Assembly: GCA_902805475.1 (NCBI GenBank)
Contig: CADCSX010000002.1
Coordinates: 2,728,001-2,792,000 of the forward strand
Origin: Entonaema liquescens
Taxonomy: Eukaryota; Ascomycota; Sordariomycetes; Xylariales; Xylariaceae
Reading direction: 5' to 3'
DNA length: 64,000 bases
The position numbers and the translations under genes are program-made. The notes beneath the pieces were generated by a model, which saw nothing but the letters and a program-made list of their open reading frames with translations, was not told the DNA's origin and made no database searches. Positions 48,631-59,652 of this stretch are shown here, piece by piece. Position 1 is the first letter of the stretch. Each line of letters starts with the position of its first letter.

Positions 48631-51600
48631 CGGCAGTTGTAAGTAAATTGCGAAGTATTTACTATCCTACTCGCAGTAACAGATCGACAAATCAGATTAT
48701 GTAGATTATGTACCTACCGTATGTAGATTGTAAACAATGAAAAATGAGAAATGTGTAATCAATAATTTTAAAGATTGTTCCTTAATATTTCTAGAAGGAC
48801 TTTATGGACCGGCATTCTTTCATATAGGCATTTGGTACCTTAATTTATACGGTTCAGTAATAGTCTGGGGTAATTAGAGAGTTCTCTTCCGGGTTTTGTG
48901 TAGATACTTTCTGAAATTATTCTCTATGAAGTATAGACATGAGGTACCGTATGTATCCAAGCACATACCCGTGGAAAATACCTATTCGCTCTTCGAAATA
49001 AGCCGTGGCGTTCACTACCGGACCTCATCCATTGCGCTGGGATTCCGGCTCCGGCCCTACGAGTGGATAATAGTTCCACAGAACAAACGGGTGCAGTCTG
49101 CGTTCGGTTCGCATCTCGTAGCCTCATTGTTTGCCGTTACTGTATTGTCATCGATATTGAAGCACGTCGTCGTAGATATTTAGAAAGCTAATTTCCTTTT
49201 TATCGTGCTCTACTTCCTCATCCGGGTGAGCGTTTCACCAAGTTCACCGTTCGTCTTTCTTATGTCAGAGTAGCGGACATTGAATCGCCTGCAGCTATGC
49301 ATCTGAGACAATGTGTGCCCTTTTGGGAACTATCGAGATATGTACTGCCGTACTTGCGTGACGAACGCCGATCACGGCTCCATCTTCCCGGACGTATGGA
49401 CCACCACTTTGTATGTATATCTAGTACTTACCTCTCTATGTATTGTACAGTGTAGATAGTCGAGCTATCTGAGTAATGTAGGAGATTACCACTCATAGCA
49501 CGGAATTGCCGTTCCCAAGGGATAGGACAGTTCCAAAGATCAAGCAGCACTGGTTAAGCTTACGATAGACAGGGGTTCGGGAGCTATGATGCTCTCTGGT
49601 CCCTGAACACATCATTATTGTTTGAATTCGTCCCTAGTAATGAAGCAGATGATGATCCCTAGGACTATCTGATAATCTTATTCTCTAGTGTAGGGCACTC
49701 TAAGCTCTCCCTTATCTCTACATGGGGCTCCATCATCATCAGCCCAGGTCCGTAGCATAACTAATAAGAATACGATGAAGCAATCCTCCTTGCTACTCGG
49801 CCAACGAAGCTGCCCGTCAAACTCCCGAAAAAGGATGGCCGGACAGGTAGGGTCTTCCCCATTGACAAATCACTCGGGGGCGTAAGCCATGCCATGCATT
49901 CCCTTGCCCACACCGCCCAATGAGAGCCTCCGTCCGCGCAGCTGGTAGTAGTTATGCCTGAATGCAGTAAGAAATAAGGCTGCGGGCAGAAAGGACGGGC
50001 AAGAGTCTGCGAGATCAGCCCAGGGGCCGGATTAATCATTATCGCATACCTACCCTCTGGACCGGGTCCCAAGCCCAAGTCCTCGGGTTCGAAAGGATCC
50101 ATAGCTATGGTCAGCAGTTCCTTCTAGAAGGAGTCTTCCATGCATTAGAGAATTCGAATTACTCACGCCGTCCCATCCCCATAAGCGCCTCAGAAGCTTT
50201 CCCCGGAAACACTTAGGGGCCAAGTCTCAGACCGCCGATGAGACACATGTGCTTTTTCGCCCAAAACGATGTCATCATCCAAGCGTCAGTTCGTGATCAT
50301 TATTTTCCAGCCGCGAACATTCCTAGAAGCCCAGACGCTCAGACTAACTAACTAGGCTAGTTCTGCAATTTCCTTTCCGCGAGATATGTACAAAGGGGGC
50401 ATTTTTGACCAAAGGAGTAGGTCCAACCGGATCGATCCAGGGGAACTGACTTCGCTATGGATGGGTACGAGGCGGGAAGAGCAAGAAATGGATGGGGTTT
50501 ATGAAAACGCCATAAGTAGTGCCCGCCCAAATTTCCCGCGTCCAAGCTCTCTGGCTAGAACTTTCCAGCGCCTCATATGGTCGAGACCCAAGGTCTCGAA
50601 GCACAGACAACGGTGCGGTAGGTAGGTATATACCGGATGATATACCGCATCCACCAAGCCAGGCCATCGTGTAGTGTAGTGTAGCGTAACCTAAAGTAAG
50701 GAGAGAGAGAGAGAAAAGCAATATCCGCCTCTTTCGCACGAAATCGCTTCTTCTCCGTGCACGGACAGATCAAGGGTTTCACCGACAAGCCCCCCATATT
50801 CCGTCGCTATGGTACGCGGTAAGTTCCCGCGGAATCACCGCATTGGCAGATGCAGCCCCGAGCCCCGAGCACACACACTTCCACTTAGTGGGCAAGCCCT
50901 CTTTGGCTTCCCAGACCCAAGTCCTCGGGTTCCAGCCGCAGGAGATCATTGGGTGGCCCCAATTCCGTGGTCGCCGATTCCCAGCGTTTCCTCGCCTACG
51001 GTACGGATGTACAGCACAGATTAGATGGGGGTTTCCTTTTTCTTTTTCTTATGTACGTACTGAATTCGTTAGGTATGAGCTTTGGGACACTGTCTTGTAC
51101 CTTGCAGACGAGGCATGGATGGCACGAGCGAAAGAATTTATGCTAAGTCACCTAGGTTAGGATATTGGAGTTAATCCTAGGATTGAGATAGATAGCCTCA
51201 TGAAAGAAGAAAAAAAAAACCTTTTACCGCCCGTGCTCGCCAAGAATACCAACCAGACCACGCCCTTCTACGTCTCTGCCTATGTATGTACTTTCCCCTG
51301 TAGCATAACGCAATATAGGGGGCACGAGCGTAAATCGACCAGTAGCTACCCACGCAGAAGCAATACCAACACCCCAATCCGCGGATCCCGTCCCCCGAAA
51401 TACAAGCCTTTATCCCAGGTCCCCCTTTCCGCGTTGCCGGGCTGTGCTCTGACCGCTCTAAAGCCTACCCCCGTCCCGCGCCCGGTTTCCGTGTCAACGG
51501 GCTGTCCGTCCGCGGATGTAGTAGGCTATTGTGCTAGTCGCCGGGATGCGGGACAGCTGTTTGTGGTAATGCTTTATGCATGCAGCTCGGAGCCGACGAG

Positions 51601-52195
51601 GAAGGTTGAACCCCTGACAGGCTGGCAGTCTCGGAGATGGCGTTGGATAATTAACAGATAGGGAATCCGTATTATTTGATGAATGCCCGCCAGAGACAGG
51701 GAGGCAGAATCTTCTTATGCAACGTTTCGGGTGCCTCATATACCTTGCTATCCCCTAATATGCCGTACCATCCCCTAAATTATCCACAAAAGGGGTAAAG
51801 GTTATGAACGTCTTGTAGACCGAATTGAGCATTCGAACATTCGATAGATGTTTATATTGAGTCAGTAACATTATGGTCGTGTGTTGTGAGGTATTCCTAT
51901 GGATAGGGGTAGTCAGCAATGGCTACCTCCTAGGTATAGCTATTTGTGTGTGCTTGTACCTACAGGGAAAAGTTTTAGCATCTTGTAAATATTGACTTGG
52001 AAACTTAATATCAAAGCTGTATAGCTTGAGAAACGCATCGTCTCAAGGTATGGACTACTCAACATCCGTAAGGGTATCATGATGGTATACAAGTACCGTA
52101 TATGGTTGAATAATAATATAAATTGATTTTATAGATTTCGCTCTCTAGTTGTTGTATAGTCGATTAACTCTCTTTTGATAACTCGGCTAAGGCGG

Positions 52196-53836
52196 CTATT
52201 CAAGCCGCAACTTCTTTCGCTTCCTTTTCCCGCCTACCTCTCGGTGCTCTTCAATATTTAGCAGAGCTTCCCGCTTCTTTTCGCCCACTTCCTTCATATG
52301 GTCGCGGATAAACCTGCTCTCTAAGTTGACACCTTCCTCTTCCCATTTCTCTAGCTCCCTACCAACGCGGGTCTCTATAGCATGGACACGTTCCACATCC
52401 CTCTGCCCTATGAAGGTAACTGCATCACCCTTTCTCCCCGCTCGGGCAGTACGTCCCACACGATGAATATAGTCATCGGGGTCTTGGGGAACGTCATAAT
52501 TCACCACGAGGCTAACCTCTGGAATGTCCAAACCTCGCGAGGCAACATCTGTAGCGACAAGAATCCGCGCCGCCGATGCCCGGAACCGACCCAGGTTATC
52601 CACACGTTGGCGTTGCTGTAACCTAGAATGAAGAGATGTAACGCGGTGATCCAGTAGTCGTAATAGATGGTGTAAGTATTCTGCTGTTGAGGTTCGGTTG
52701 CAGAAGATGATGAGTGACTTCTCGATGTTGGCTTCTGTTAAGAGGAAAGCGTGTAGATAGTATTCCTTATGCGTAACATTGACCTGGATGTACATCTGAT
52801 GCAAAGTTGTTGGGACGGCAAGTTTCTGCGTGTCGACTTCACATACGAAAGCCGACTCCTTTCCAGGCTTTGGTGGCATATCTTTCAACGCACGCACCTC
52901 TGGAGTGATAGTGGCGGTAAACAGAAGCGTCTGTCTCTCACTCGAGGGTGGAAGAACACTTAGGCATTCTTCGATATCAGGTAGCATACTTCCAGGGCCG
53001 CCCGCTGCCAGTAATCGATCTGCCTCATCGAGCACCACGAATTTGACCCTCCGTAATCCGGCTATCGTATCTTCACCAGACGAGTTAATATGGTCTGCTA
53101 ATCGCCCCGGTGTGGCGATTACTACATGAGGTCTTTGGGCGAGAGCAATGGCTTGTGGACGCATATCAGACCCCCCCGTAATTAGTATTATCTTAAGAGA
53201 CTGTGGTGAGGATATTGCCTTAAACTGCTCATAGATCTGTAAGGCTAACTCTCGGGTAGCTGTTAATACTACTGCGTAGATAGAGCTTGGGTCCTCAGAC
53301 CACTTATGCAATATTGGTGCGGCGAAGGCAACCGTCTTTCCTGAACCTGTCCTGCTCGTTCCAATGCAATCTCTACCCTTGAGAATTTCAGGAATGCAGG
53401 CTTTCTGAATTCCTGTCGGCCGTTTGATTGCCATATTGGCAAGCGACTGAACGAGCCATGGCTTCAAATTCAATGACTCGAAAGTGGTATGACGGTCCAC
53501 AGGAGCGGCAATGGGGGTGTTTACAGGAACGGCCGTTGGTACTGAGCTTTCTGATAGTTTGGCCTTCACAGTACCGGCACTCTTCCGCTTGATCCTGGAG
53601 GGTACATTTATAGATGATGTACCTAATTCAGCGGTAACGGGAATTAAATCCACTGATAACTTGCGTCTCTTACGAGAAGCCGCACTGTCGAGCGAGTCGG
53701 ATTCTGCTTCCGACGCAGAGTCGCCCGACTGGCTTCCATCGGACGTAGCCTCGTGTTGCGACGACGACGAATTCGATATTTGATCGTCCGACTCAAACGT
53801 GGGTGCAGCGGCTACGTCCGCTACGGATGCCGGCAT
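52196..53836 (-). CDS. DBP8: DEAD-box ATP-dependent RNA helicase Dbp8 (DDX49)
   Basis: Nucleolar helicase needed for early 18S rRNA processing and 40S subunit biogenesis. An intact single exon of 546 residues starts at 53836 (MPASVADVAAAP). Residues 1-115 are an acidic/Ser-rich disordered extension with a basic RKRRKL patch near 55. Q-motif region: F119 (TTFESLNL) and RPTGIQ (139-144). Motif I GTSRTGSGKT (159-168); Ia TATRELA; Ib TPGRLADH; II VLDEAD (DEAD 270-273); III FTAT (306-309). C-terminal RecA lobe: IIFCNRTSTAEYL, RILVATDVASRGLDIP, and motif VI HRVGRTARAGRKG (458-470). The tail ends in the basic KRKRKKLRLE. TAT instead of SAT in motif III and the overall layout favour Dbp8 over other nucleolar DEAD-box proteins. 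Confidence 0.92.
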   Translation of the reverse strand: MPASVADVAAAPTFESDDQISNSSSSQHEATSDGSQSGDSASEAESDSLDSAASRKRRKLSVDLIPVTAELGTSSINVPSRIKRKSAGTVKAKLSESSVPTAVPVNTPIAAPVDRHTTFESLNLKPWLVQSLANMAIKRPTGIQKACIPEILKGRDCIGTSRTGSGKTVAFAAPILHKWSEDPSSIYAVVLTATRELALQIYEQFKAISSPQSLKIILITGGSDMRPQAIALAQRPHVVIATPGRLADHINSSGEDTIAGLRRVKFVVLDEADRLLAAGGPGSMLPDIEECLSVLPPSSERQTLLFTATITPEVRALKDMPPKPGKESAFVCEVDTQKLAVPTTLHQMYIQVNVTHKEYYLHAFLLTEANIEKSLIIFCNRTSTAEYLHHLLRLLDHRVTSLHSRLQQRQRVDNLGRFRASAARILVATDVASRGLDIPEVSLVVNYDVPQDPDDYIHRVGRTARAGRKGDAVTFIGQRDVERVHAIETRVGRELEKWEEEGVNLESRFIRDHMKEVGEKKREALLNIEEHREVGGKRKRKKLRLE

Positions 53837-55070
53837 CTTAATATTAATACGTACGCAATGCGTATGTAACCACAGATTATTTGATATATCTTTCTAGGAA
53901 GATGCATTAATCGACATACAAAATTAAGCGCTTTGAAAGAAAAAAAAAAGTTGAAGTTGATACCGAGTGAAACAGGGGTCTAAATGTGGAGAAAGTTTAA
54001 ACATTTAAACCAATCAATTACCGCGCTTTAAGGGTACCTAGCTACGCTAAGTAAACGCGCGGCTGTTGGTGTTCCATTACCAGATTGCCTTTTCGATGGG
54101 TCCCATTCTTATTACTCCTACAGCTTCATCGATTGGTCTGTTTCCTAAATCTAAAATACTTAGGTACGTGATCGCAATGCGGGAAGCTGGTACTTAGGTA
54201 CATGCAATTCATGCTGCCCATTTGATGTCCTATGTTCCCTTAATCAAACTCTCAGCTTTTTTGCTTTACTTGTCCTTGATGTTTCAAGTGAAAATTGGGA
54301 GTCAATCGGAAAACAAGAATGATATGACTATGACTAACTAAATTCTGCGGCCGTTAGCGAGACGGAAAGGTCCTCTAGGCTCTAGCTACCTAAGTACCTA
54401 CCCAGTCTTCCTCCAGCCCTATGTTGTGATAATCTCAAAAAAAGCCGGATACCATATCGCCCCAAAGGATTTCGGCTAAGATATAGCCAATCTCTCGTCT
54501 CAAGTGCTTGGCAAGGTTGAGCAGGGTCTAGACGGGAAAGCATCTTTCCATCCCTGTATGCATGCATGTGCTATGCACATGATATTGCCCCTGACCATAG
54601 CTGGCAGCTGGTTCACCGAAGCCTTGCTGCAACGAAGAAAGCTCGCTTTCACGGGCCAAGTATGAATGCTGCTGCATAGGGGGGCAGAAGCGGTGGGGGG
54701 AAAAAAAAGAGAAAAAAAAGAGAGAGAGATTTATGAGAAGACTTACGAATGCATCCCCATCCCTCGCGTAGTCGAACCACCATCGTTCAACCTCGTTGTT
54801 CAACACGAGTAGGCATCACGATCGGGCACCGGTCATCCTTTCGAGCCTTTGGACCCCAAAGTGCAAAATTCCAAATGGACTTCCGAGCCAATCTACTCTA
54901 GCTTCGTGTCGCTATCGAGAGTTGGGGTCTATGCCGTTTAACCCCAAAGTTGGACCCCAACAGGCTTTGCAAGCTTTGAAAGCTTTGGAGGTATGGAGAG
55001 AGAGATATGCCCTATGGTGCGTAGTCTCACAAGAGTTGGGGTACTCAGTCTAGGGCTAGCTACACACAAG

Positions 55071-55102
55071 ACATACATACATACATCCCATACATCCATA
55101 CG
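55071..55102 (+). repeat. ACAT microsatellite
   Basis: About four ACAT units followed by diverged CCATACATCCATACG. A related ACGTACAT tract lies 120 bp downstream. Confidence 0.75.
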
Positions 55103-55224
55103 TGATGACCCCCAAGCCCCAAGTCCCCAAGTCGGGTGGGTTCCATACAGTATCTAGATGAGCACAGTCCCGTCTCACCGTCGCGCAGTATCTGCAACGG
55201 TACATATGTAGAGCTTGACATATG

Positions 55225-55270
55225 TGTACGTATTTGTACATACGTACATACGTACACACGTACATACATC
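55225..55270 (+). repeat. ACGTACAT-type microsatellite
   Basis: Imperfect alternating GTACGTAT/ACATACGT units over about 45 bp. They are largely self-complementary, so the tract can fold. Confidence 0.75.
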
Positions 55271-56239
55271 TATAGATGCAATGGTTGACAATTCCATCCT
55301 GAGCTTACCACCCCAAAGTTGCGGACTACTACTCTCGCTAATCCTTCCTGGGTGCCGGTTTCCGACTAAAGTTGAGATAATCTCGCCTACTCCGAGAAGT
55401 ATCGACAAGTATGCGCATTAGCGGTCGACCTAATACAGTCTGACACAACAGCCGGACATGTCAGCAACTGCAACGAACAAAAGACCTGCTTCAGTTTCGT
55501 CGAAACATTCTTCGACAATGAAATTCCGCCGTCGTGAGTGGTGGAGGCGGGACTTAAGGGTGGATCAGTGATGTGTGGACAGGCTCCCCCGGCCGTGCTG
55601 GTCAGGGGTTCTAGTTGGAGGTTACAATGTTCCACGATTTGATTCCTTGGGACCCGTAAGTTCATGGAGTCCATGTAGTCCATGATCGGTCGACCATTAA
55701 ATCGACCATTGAGATTGTAGTGAGATGATATTGAGATGGTACTGTACGACCTTTCAGGGCCAACCCCTTGCGCGCAAAAGCTGCTTCTCAAACGAATGCA
55801 GACGAATACAGATGGATGTACATATAGCGATGTTTTTGATTGTCCATTCAACGCATTTATGTGGATAGATGATCATTTTAGACCGAGCGTCATCACATCT
55901 CAGGATTTCTAAGGGGAAGGTTTTAAGCGGTTCGGATAGGTTAAAAGATAGGTTAAGTACGTACCGGATGCAATGCACTTCACATGTGTTTATTTCAATG
56001 AGTTCAAGGCTCTTCCATGTATGTAAGTTGGGGGTATTGTACATAGGTAATACCTAATGATGTATTAGTGGTAGTTATTTTACCTATGTACATAAAGTAT
56101 TAGTGTATTATTGTTGTATTATGCCTTACGCCTTACGCCTACCTATAAGGTACCTGTTAATATCTATCATACAGATCAGACGCCTCTCTACCCTTTTCAA
56201 ATTTGAACCCTAGCATATAACAACAAAAAAAAAAAGACA

Positions 56240-57812
56240 AATCTTACAGGCTTTTCACTTTCCTGTTTCCTACTTCTTATTGTCTCAGCTTGTCTTCTTC
56301 ATATCTTATTCTTTAACCGCTAGATAACTCGTCTCGTATTCAAGATCCGAAACTACGCCAACGTGCACCAGCACCCACCTGACACCTATATTTTTTTATG
56401 ATAGCTGTCTTACTGGGGGGTAGCTTCTATATCCTAGGCTCGGCCCGGTCTTGATAAATTTTGGAGACCTTACCCTAGGTAGGTTACCTAGCTTCCATAC
56501 TGGCTTGGAGACTTGTATCTATGTACACTTTTTGGATACTAAGGTTCTATTCAATATCGAATTTATCTTTTTTACACATACCAACTTTTTTCTATATATC
56601 TTCTATCTGCTTCAACTCCCGTTACTCAACGCATTCGTTCAAAGCGCATAGGCGCAGACACTATTAAATTACAAATACACATAATAACTTAACCACTCGC
56701 AACTCGCAACTTCGAGTCTCTCCAATCTCCAGTCGCATTAACCCCAACTTGACCCATTTCCACATCAATCCTCTATTTGATTGCTCGGTGGTCGTTTATC
56801 GCCCAATCTACAGGAATTTGGCGCTGGGGACCTGGTACTAGCATGGTATTGGCATGAGAACCCGCATTAGCATCCCTGTAATCGAGTCTTGTTTTCTGGT
56901 TCATCCGCCCCGTCTTTTTTTTTTCATCACTGCCAAAACCCATCACCATTCAAAACCACATCGAAGCCCCAGGTCTTAGCGGGACAAGGGCCAAGAGCCA
57001 AGGTTCACCAACGACAACTCAAGATCCGGCTCTAATTTACCTACCTCATACTTTTAGGTACCTTAGGTCCTAACCGTTCAACTTCTGAACGTCTAGCCAA
57101 GTCAGTCTCTAGCCAAGTCAGTCTTCTCCGCTTCCTGGACAGGCTGGATAGGAAACTAGACGAGAACAAGCTATCCTACATATTACTCTCTACACATTAG
57201 CTACCAGGTATATTACTACCTAACCACGAATTACATTACCTTCCTACCTTTTAGCTGGGCTTGCTGGGCTTGCTGGGCATCCAACATATTTTGCAGGGGG
57301 TTAATTTCAACTACGCGCGGCACACAAGCAAACCTATCTCTCTTCTCCTCCACACTGCTCGGTTTTATTCAACCCCCCACGAACCATTCAACGATCTTAA
57401 CATTTTCACTTTTTTATTGTCTCGTCCCGTCTTGTCTCGTCTCGTCTCATCCAACTTGATTGCTCTGAAATTCTTTCATTTACTCGATACGATCCCGAAT
57501 AGAAATCATAATTCTTTCTTTTTTAAAACGGTACAACCAACGGATTTGAACAATACGTCACTCGAATATATTACCCTGCGGTGCTGTGTGACCTCGTTAG
57601 AGCATACCTGGGTATACCTAGGCATTTCGTACTTGGACATACCTGGACGAGTCGTGTTGACCGGACTGTTACATACAGCCATCTTCGGCCCTTTTATTTC
57701 CTCTTTGTACTCGATCAGCCCCGACCGCCTCCTCGGCAGACTACACCACGAACACGCATTCACCCACAGGCTTGCTGCGCAATCTGTGGTTTGAAAACCG
57801 ACCTACCACAAA
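56240..57812 (+). promoter_or_regulatory. T/C-rich promoter and long leader of MKK1
   Basis: Pyrimidine-rich sequence runs for more than 1 kb before the MKK1 ATG, including a GTCTC repeat at about 57418-57450. The start context is CCACAAAATGCC. The transcription start cannot be placed from sequence, but the length and composition suggest a long 5' leader, as is common for fungal signalling genes. Confidence 0.4.
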
Positions 57813-59652
57813 ATGCCCGATCACGAGAATCCACAGGCTTCTGAGCCCGCAATCCAGAATGTAATTGAGCTCCCCTTTTAGCTTTATTTTTCTAGCTTTG
57901 CTTTTTCTTGGCCTTCATACGCCTATCTCTCTCTATTATCTACCTACGTCTAGCAAGCTTCCCCGCTCGTATGCCTGAGATGCTAACGTACTTTTATCAT
58001 GAAGGCCTCAACTACAGCAACTCTCGAAGCTGCCGTCAGCACTCCTCCACCAGCACCGACACCTATCCCCATCATGTCTTCCTCACCTGCTCCTCTCCGA
58101 CCCGCACTTGCAGGCGGCAGACCTAGCGGCGGACGAACGCCAAGATTAGGCCTAGCTATCCCACCGTCTCCTAATGTGAAACCTGTGGGCGCCGCAGGCG
58201 TGCCGTCGCGACCTCAGCTCACCGTTCATGTCGCCACTCCGATGGGCAGCACTGTCGCACCATATGAGCAACATCGTCCGACAATTCAGCCGGGACAATC
58301 CGCGAGTGGTGGCAGCGAAAGCAGCGCAGCGCACTCGCGATCCGGTAGTTTCGGCCCTCTTGACGGAAGAGCCAGCAACCCCACATCTGCAGGTTCCCAA
58401 TTCTCTGCTCTGTCCTTTGCGTCGCAGTATGGCATTGGTTCGAGACCGCAGGGCACACCAGACCCCATATCCGCCGTCGGTTCTATTTATTCTGAGAGAA
58501 GTGAAGGGGGTATTGGCATGGAGCGAGATAGCAGCATGCAAGGCCTTGAGGATAGTTTCGATAAGCTCACCCTGGAGAAAGCAAGAACTGCCGATGTAGA
58601 TGAGCTCGATGATAATGGCTGGAGAATCGCGAGCGCAGAAAACAGAATAGTTGAGTTAGGCAGTTTAGGTGAGGGTGCCGGCGGCGCCGTAACACGATGC
58701 AAGCTAAAGGGTGGAAAGACCGTATTTGCATTGAAGGTATGCTGTCTATTCTTTCAGTCATAACAGCAGAATAGGTGCTAACATACTCCCTAGGTCATTA
58801 CCACAAACCCAGATCCGGATGTTAAGAAGCAGATCTTCCGTGAAATCAACTTCAATAAGGAATGCGCATCGGAGCACATCTGCCGATACTATGGAGTTTT
58901 CGGCGATCCTGCTACAGCCACCATTTCTATCGCTATGGAGTTTTGTGAGGGCGGATCCCTCGATAGCATCTACAAAGAGGTCAAGCGACTTGGCGGCCGA
59001 ACCGGCGAGAAGGTCCTAGGAAAGATTGCGGAAGGCGTCCTCCGAGGATTAACTTATCTTCACAGCAAGAAGATTATCCATCGAGATATTAAGCCGTCAA
59101 ATATTTTGCTTTGCCGCAATGGTGAAGTCAAATTGTGCGACTTTGGTGTCTCGGGTGACTTCGGAACCAAGGGCGAAGCTAATACCTTCATCGGCACAAG
59201 TTATTACATGGCACCAGAGCGTATCACGGGTCAGAGTTATACGATCACGTCAGACGTCTGGTCGACCGGAGTCACCCTCCTTGAAGTAGCTCAGCACCGA
59301 TTCCCCTTCCCAGCTGATGGAACGGAGATGCAACCCAAGGCGGGATTGATCGATCTATTAACTTATATCGTCCGGCAACCGATACCAAAGCTGAAGGACG
59401 AGCCAGATGCCAACATATTCTGGAGCGACAGCTTTAAGTATTTCATTGAGTGCTGGTAAGTCACCTAGTTCACACATTACCGAAGAGATCAAACCCTAAC
59501 GAATGAATAGTCTCGAGAAAGAACCAAACCGTCGAGCAAGCCCGTGGAGAATGCTTGAGCACCCATGGATGATGGAGATGCGAACGAAGCGGGTAAATAT
59601 GGAGAGATATCTGTCTCAGGTCTGGGGATGGGATGAAGAAACGAAGTCCTAA
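57813..59652 (+). CDS. MKK1: MAP kinase kinase of the cell-wall-integrity pathway (Mkk1/Mkk2-like)
   Basis: Dual-specificity kinase relaying Bck1-type MAPKKK signals to the Slt2/Mpk1-type MAPK. Exons 57813-57860, 58005-58736, 58794-59455 and 59511-59652 join in frame to 527 residues. Introns: 144 bp (TGCTAAC branch; weak GTAATT donor), 57 bp (GTATGC; GTGCTAAC) and 55 bp (GTAAGT; CCTAAC). Residues 1-225 are a Ser/Pro/Gly-rich regulatory extension containing RPSGGRTPRLGLAIPPSP, a possible MAPK docking site. Kinase domain: LGEGAGGAVTRC, ATP Lys in TVFALK (260), MEFCEGGSLDSIY, HRDIKPSN (about 356), DFGVSGDFG, activation segment GEANTFIGTSYYMAPE, SDVWSTGVTLLE, and the C-terminal PNRRASPWRMLEHPWM. 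The first exon carries only 16 codons (MPDHENPQ), so its boundary is the least certain part; the ATG at 57999 is within the intron end in this model. Confidence 0.9.

Larger units (their letters stand above)
42460..52195. other. 9.7-kb gene-free stretch
   Basis: No supported gene. The start is the promoter of the acidic protein gene. The 13-mer GTACCAAGGTACG occurs at 42739 and 43393, with GTACCTTGG in reverse at 43360. 44200-46700 is AT-rich with one TACCTAGGTA at 46623. A perfect palindrome lies at 48604-48630. 49760-51660 is GC-richer, with frames up to 153 codons on both strands, none recognisable; these may be decayed coding sequence or chance. Nothing resembling transposase or reverse transcriptase was seen. 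Confidence 0.45.
53837..57812. other. intergenic, DBP8 promoter and MKK1 promoter/leader
   Basis: 4.0 kb without a supported gene. The DBP8 promoter lies just above 53837. 54695-54730 is a purine tract. Two ACAT/ACGTACAT microsatellites lie at 55071-55102 and 55225-55270. From about 56240 the plus strand becomes T/C-rich and leads into MKK1. A 177-codon frame at 57261-57794 begins with TTG and is T/C-rich leader, not a gene. Confidence 0.5.

Noticed and set aside
50070..50100. GGTTCGA resembling a tRNA B box
   Set aside because: The following bases do not fit the B-box consensus and no cloverleaf or A box could be formed around it. No tRNA was found anywhere in the window.
50074..50932. A 17-nt exact repeat at 50074-50090 and 50916-50932
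   Set aside because: In GC-rich DNA of this length one such match is close to chance, and the flanks do not align.
50809..51160. ATGGTACGCG followed by GTAAGT, looking like a short first exon
   Set aside because: No acceptor with a branch site leads into a sustained, recognisable reading frame.
51200..51661. A 153-codon plus-strand frame
   Set aside because: No domain, biased composition only, and overlapping frames on the other strand; not distinguishable from chance.
57261..57794. A 177-codon frame ahead of MKK1
   Set aside because: It begins with TTG, and its composition reflects T/C-rich leader DNA rather than a protein.
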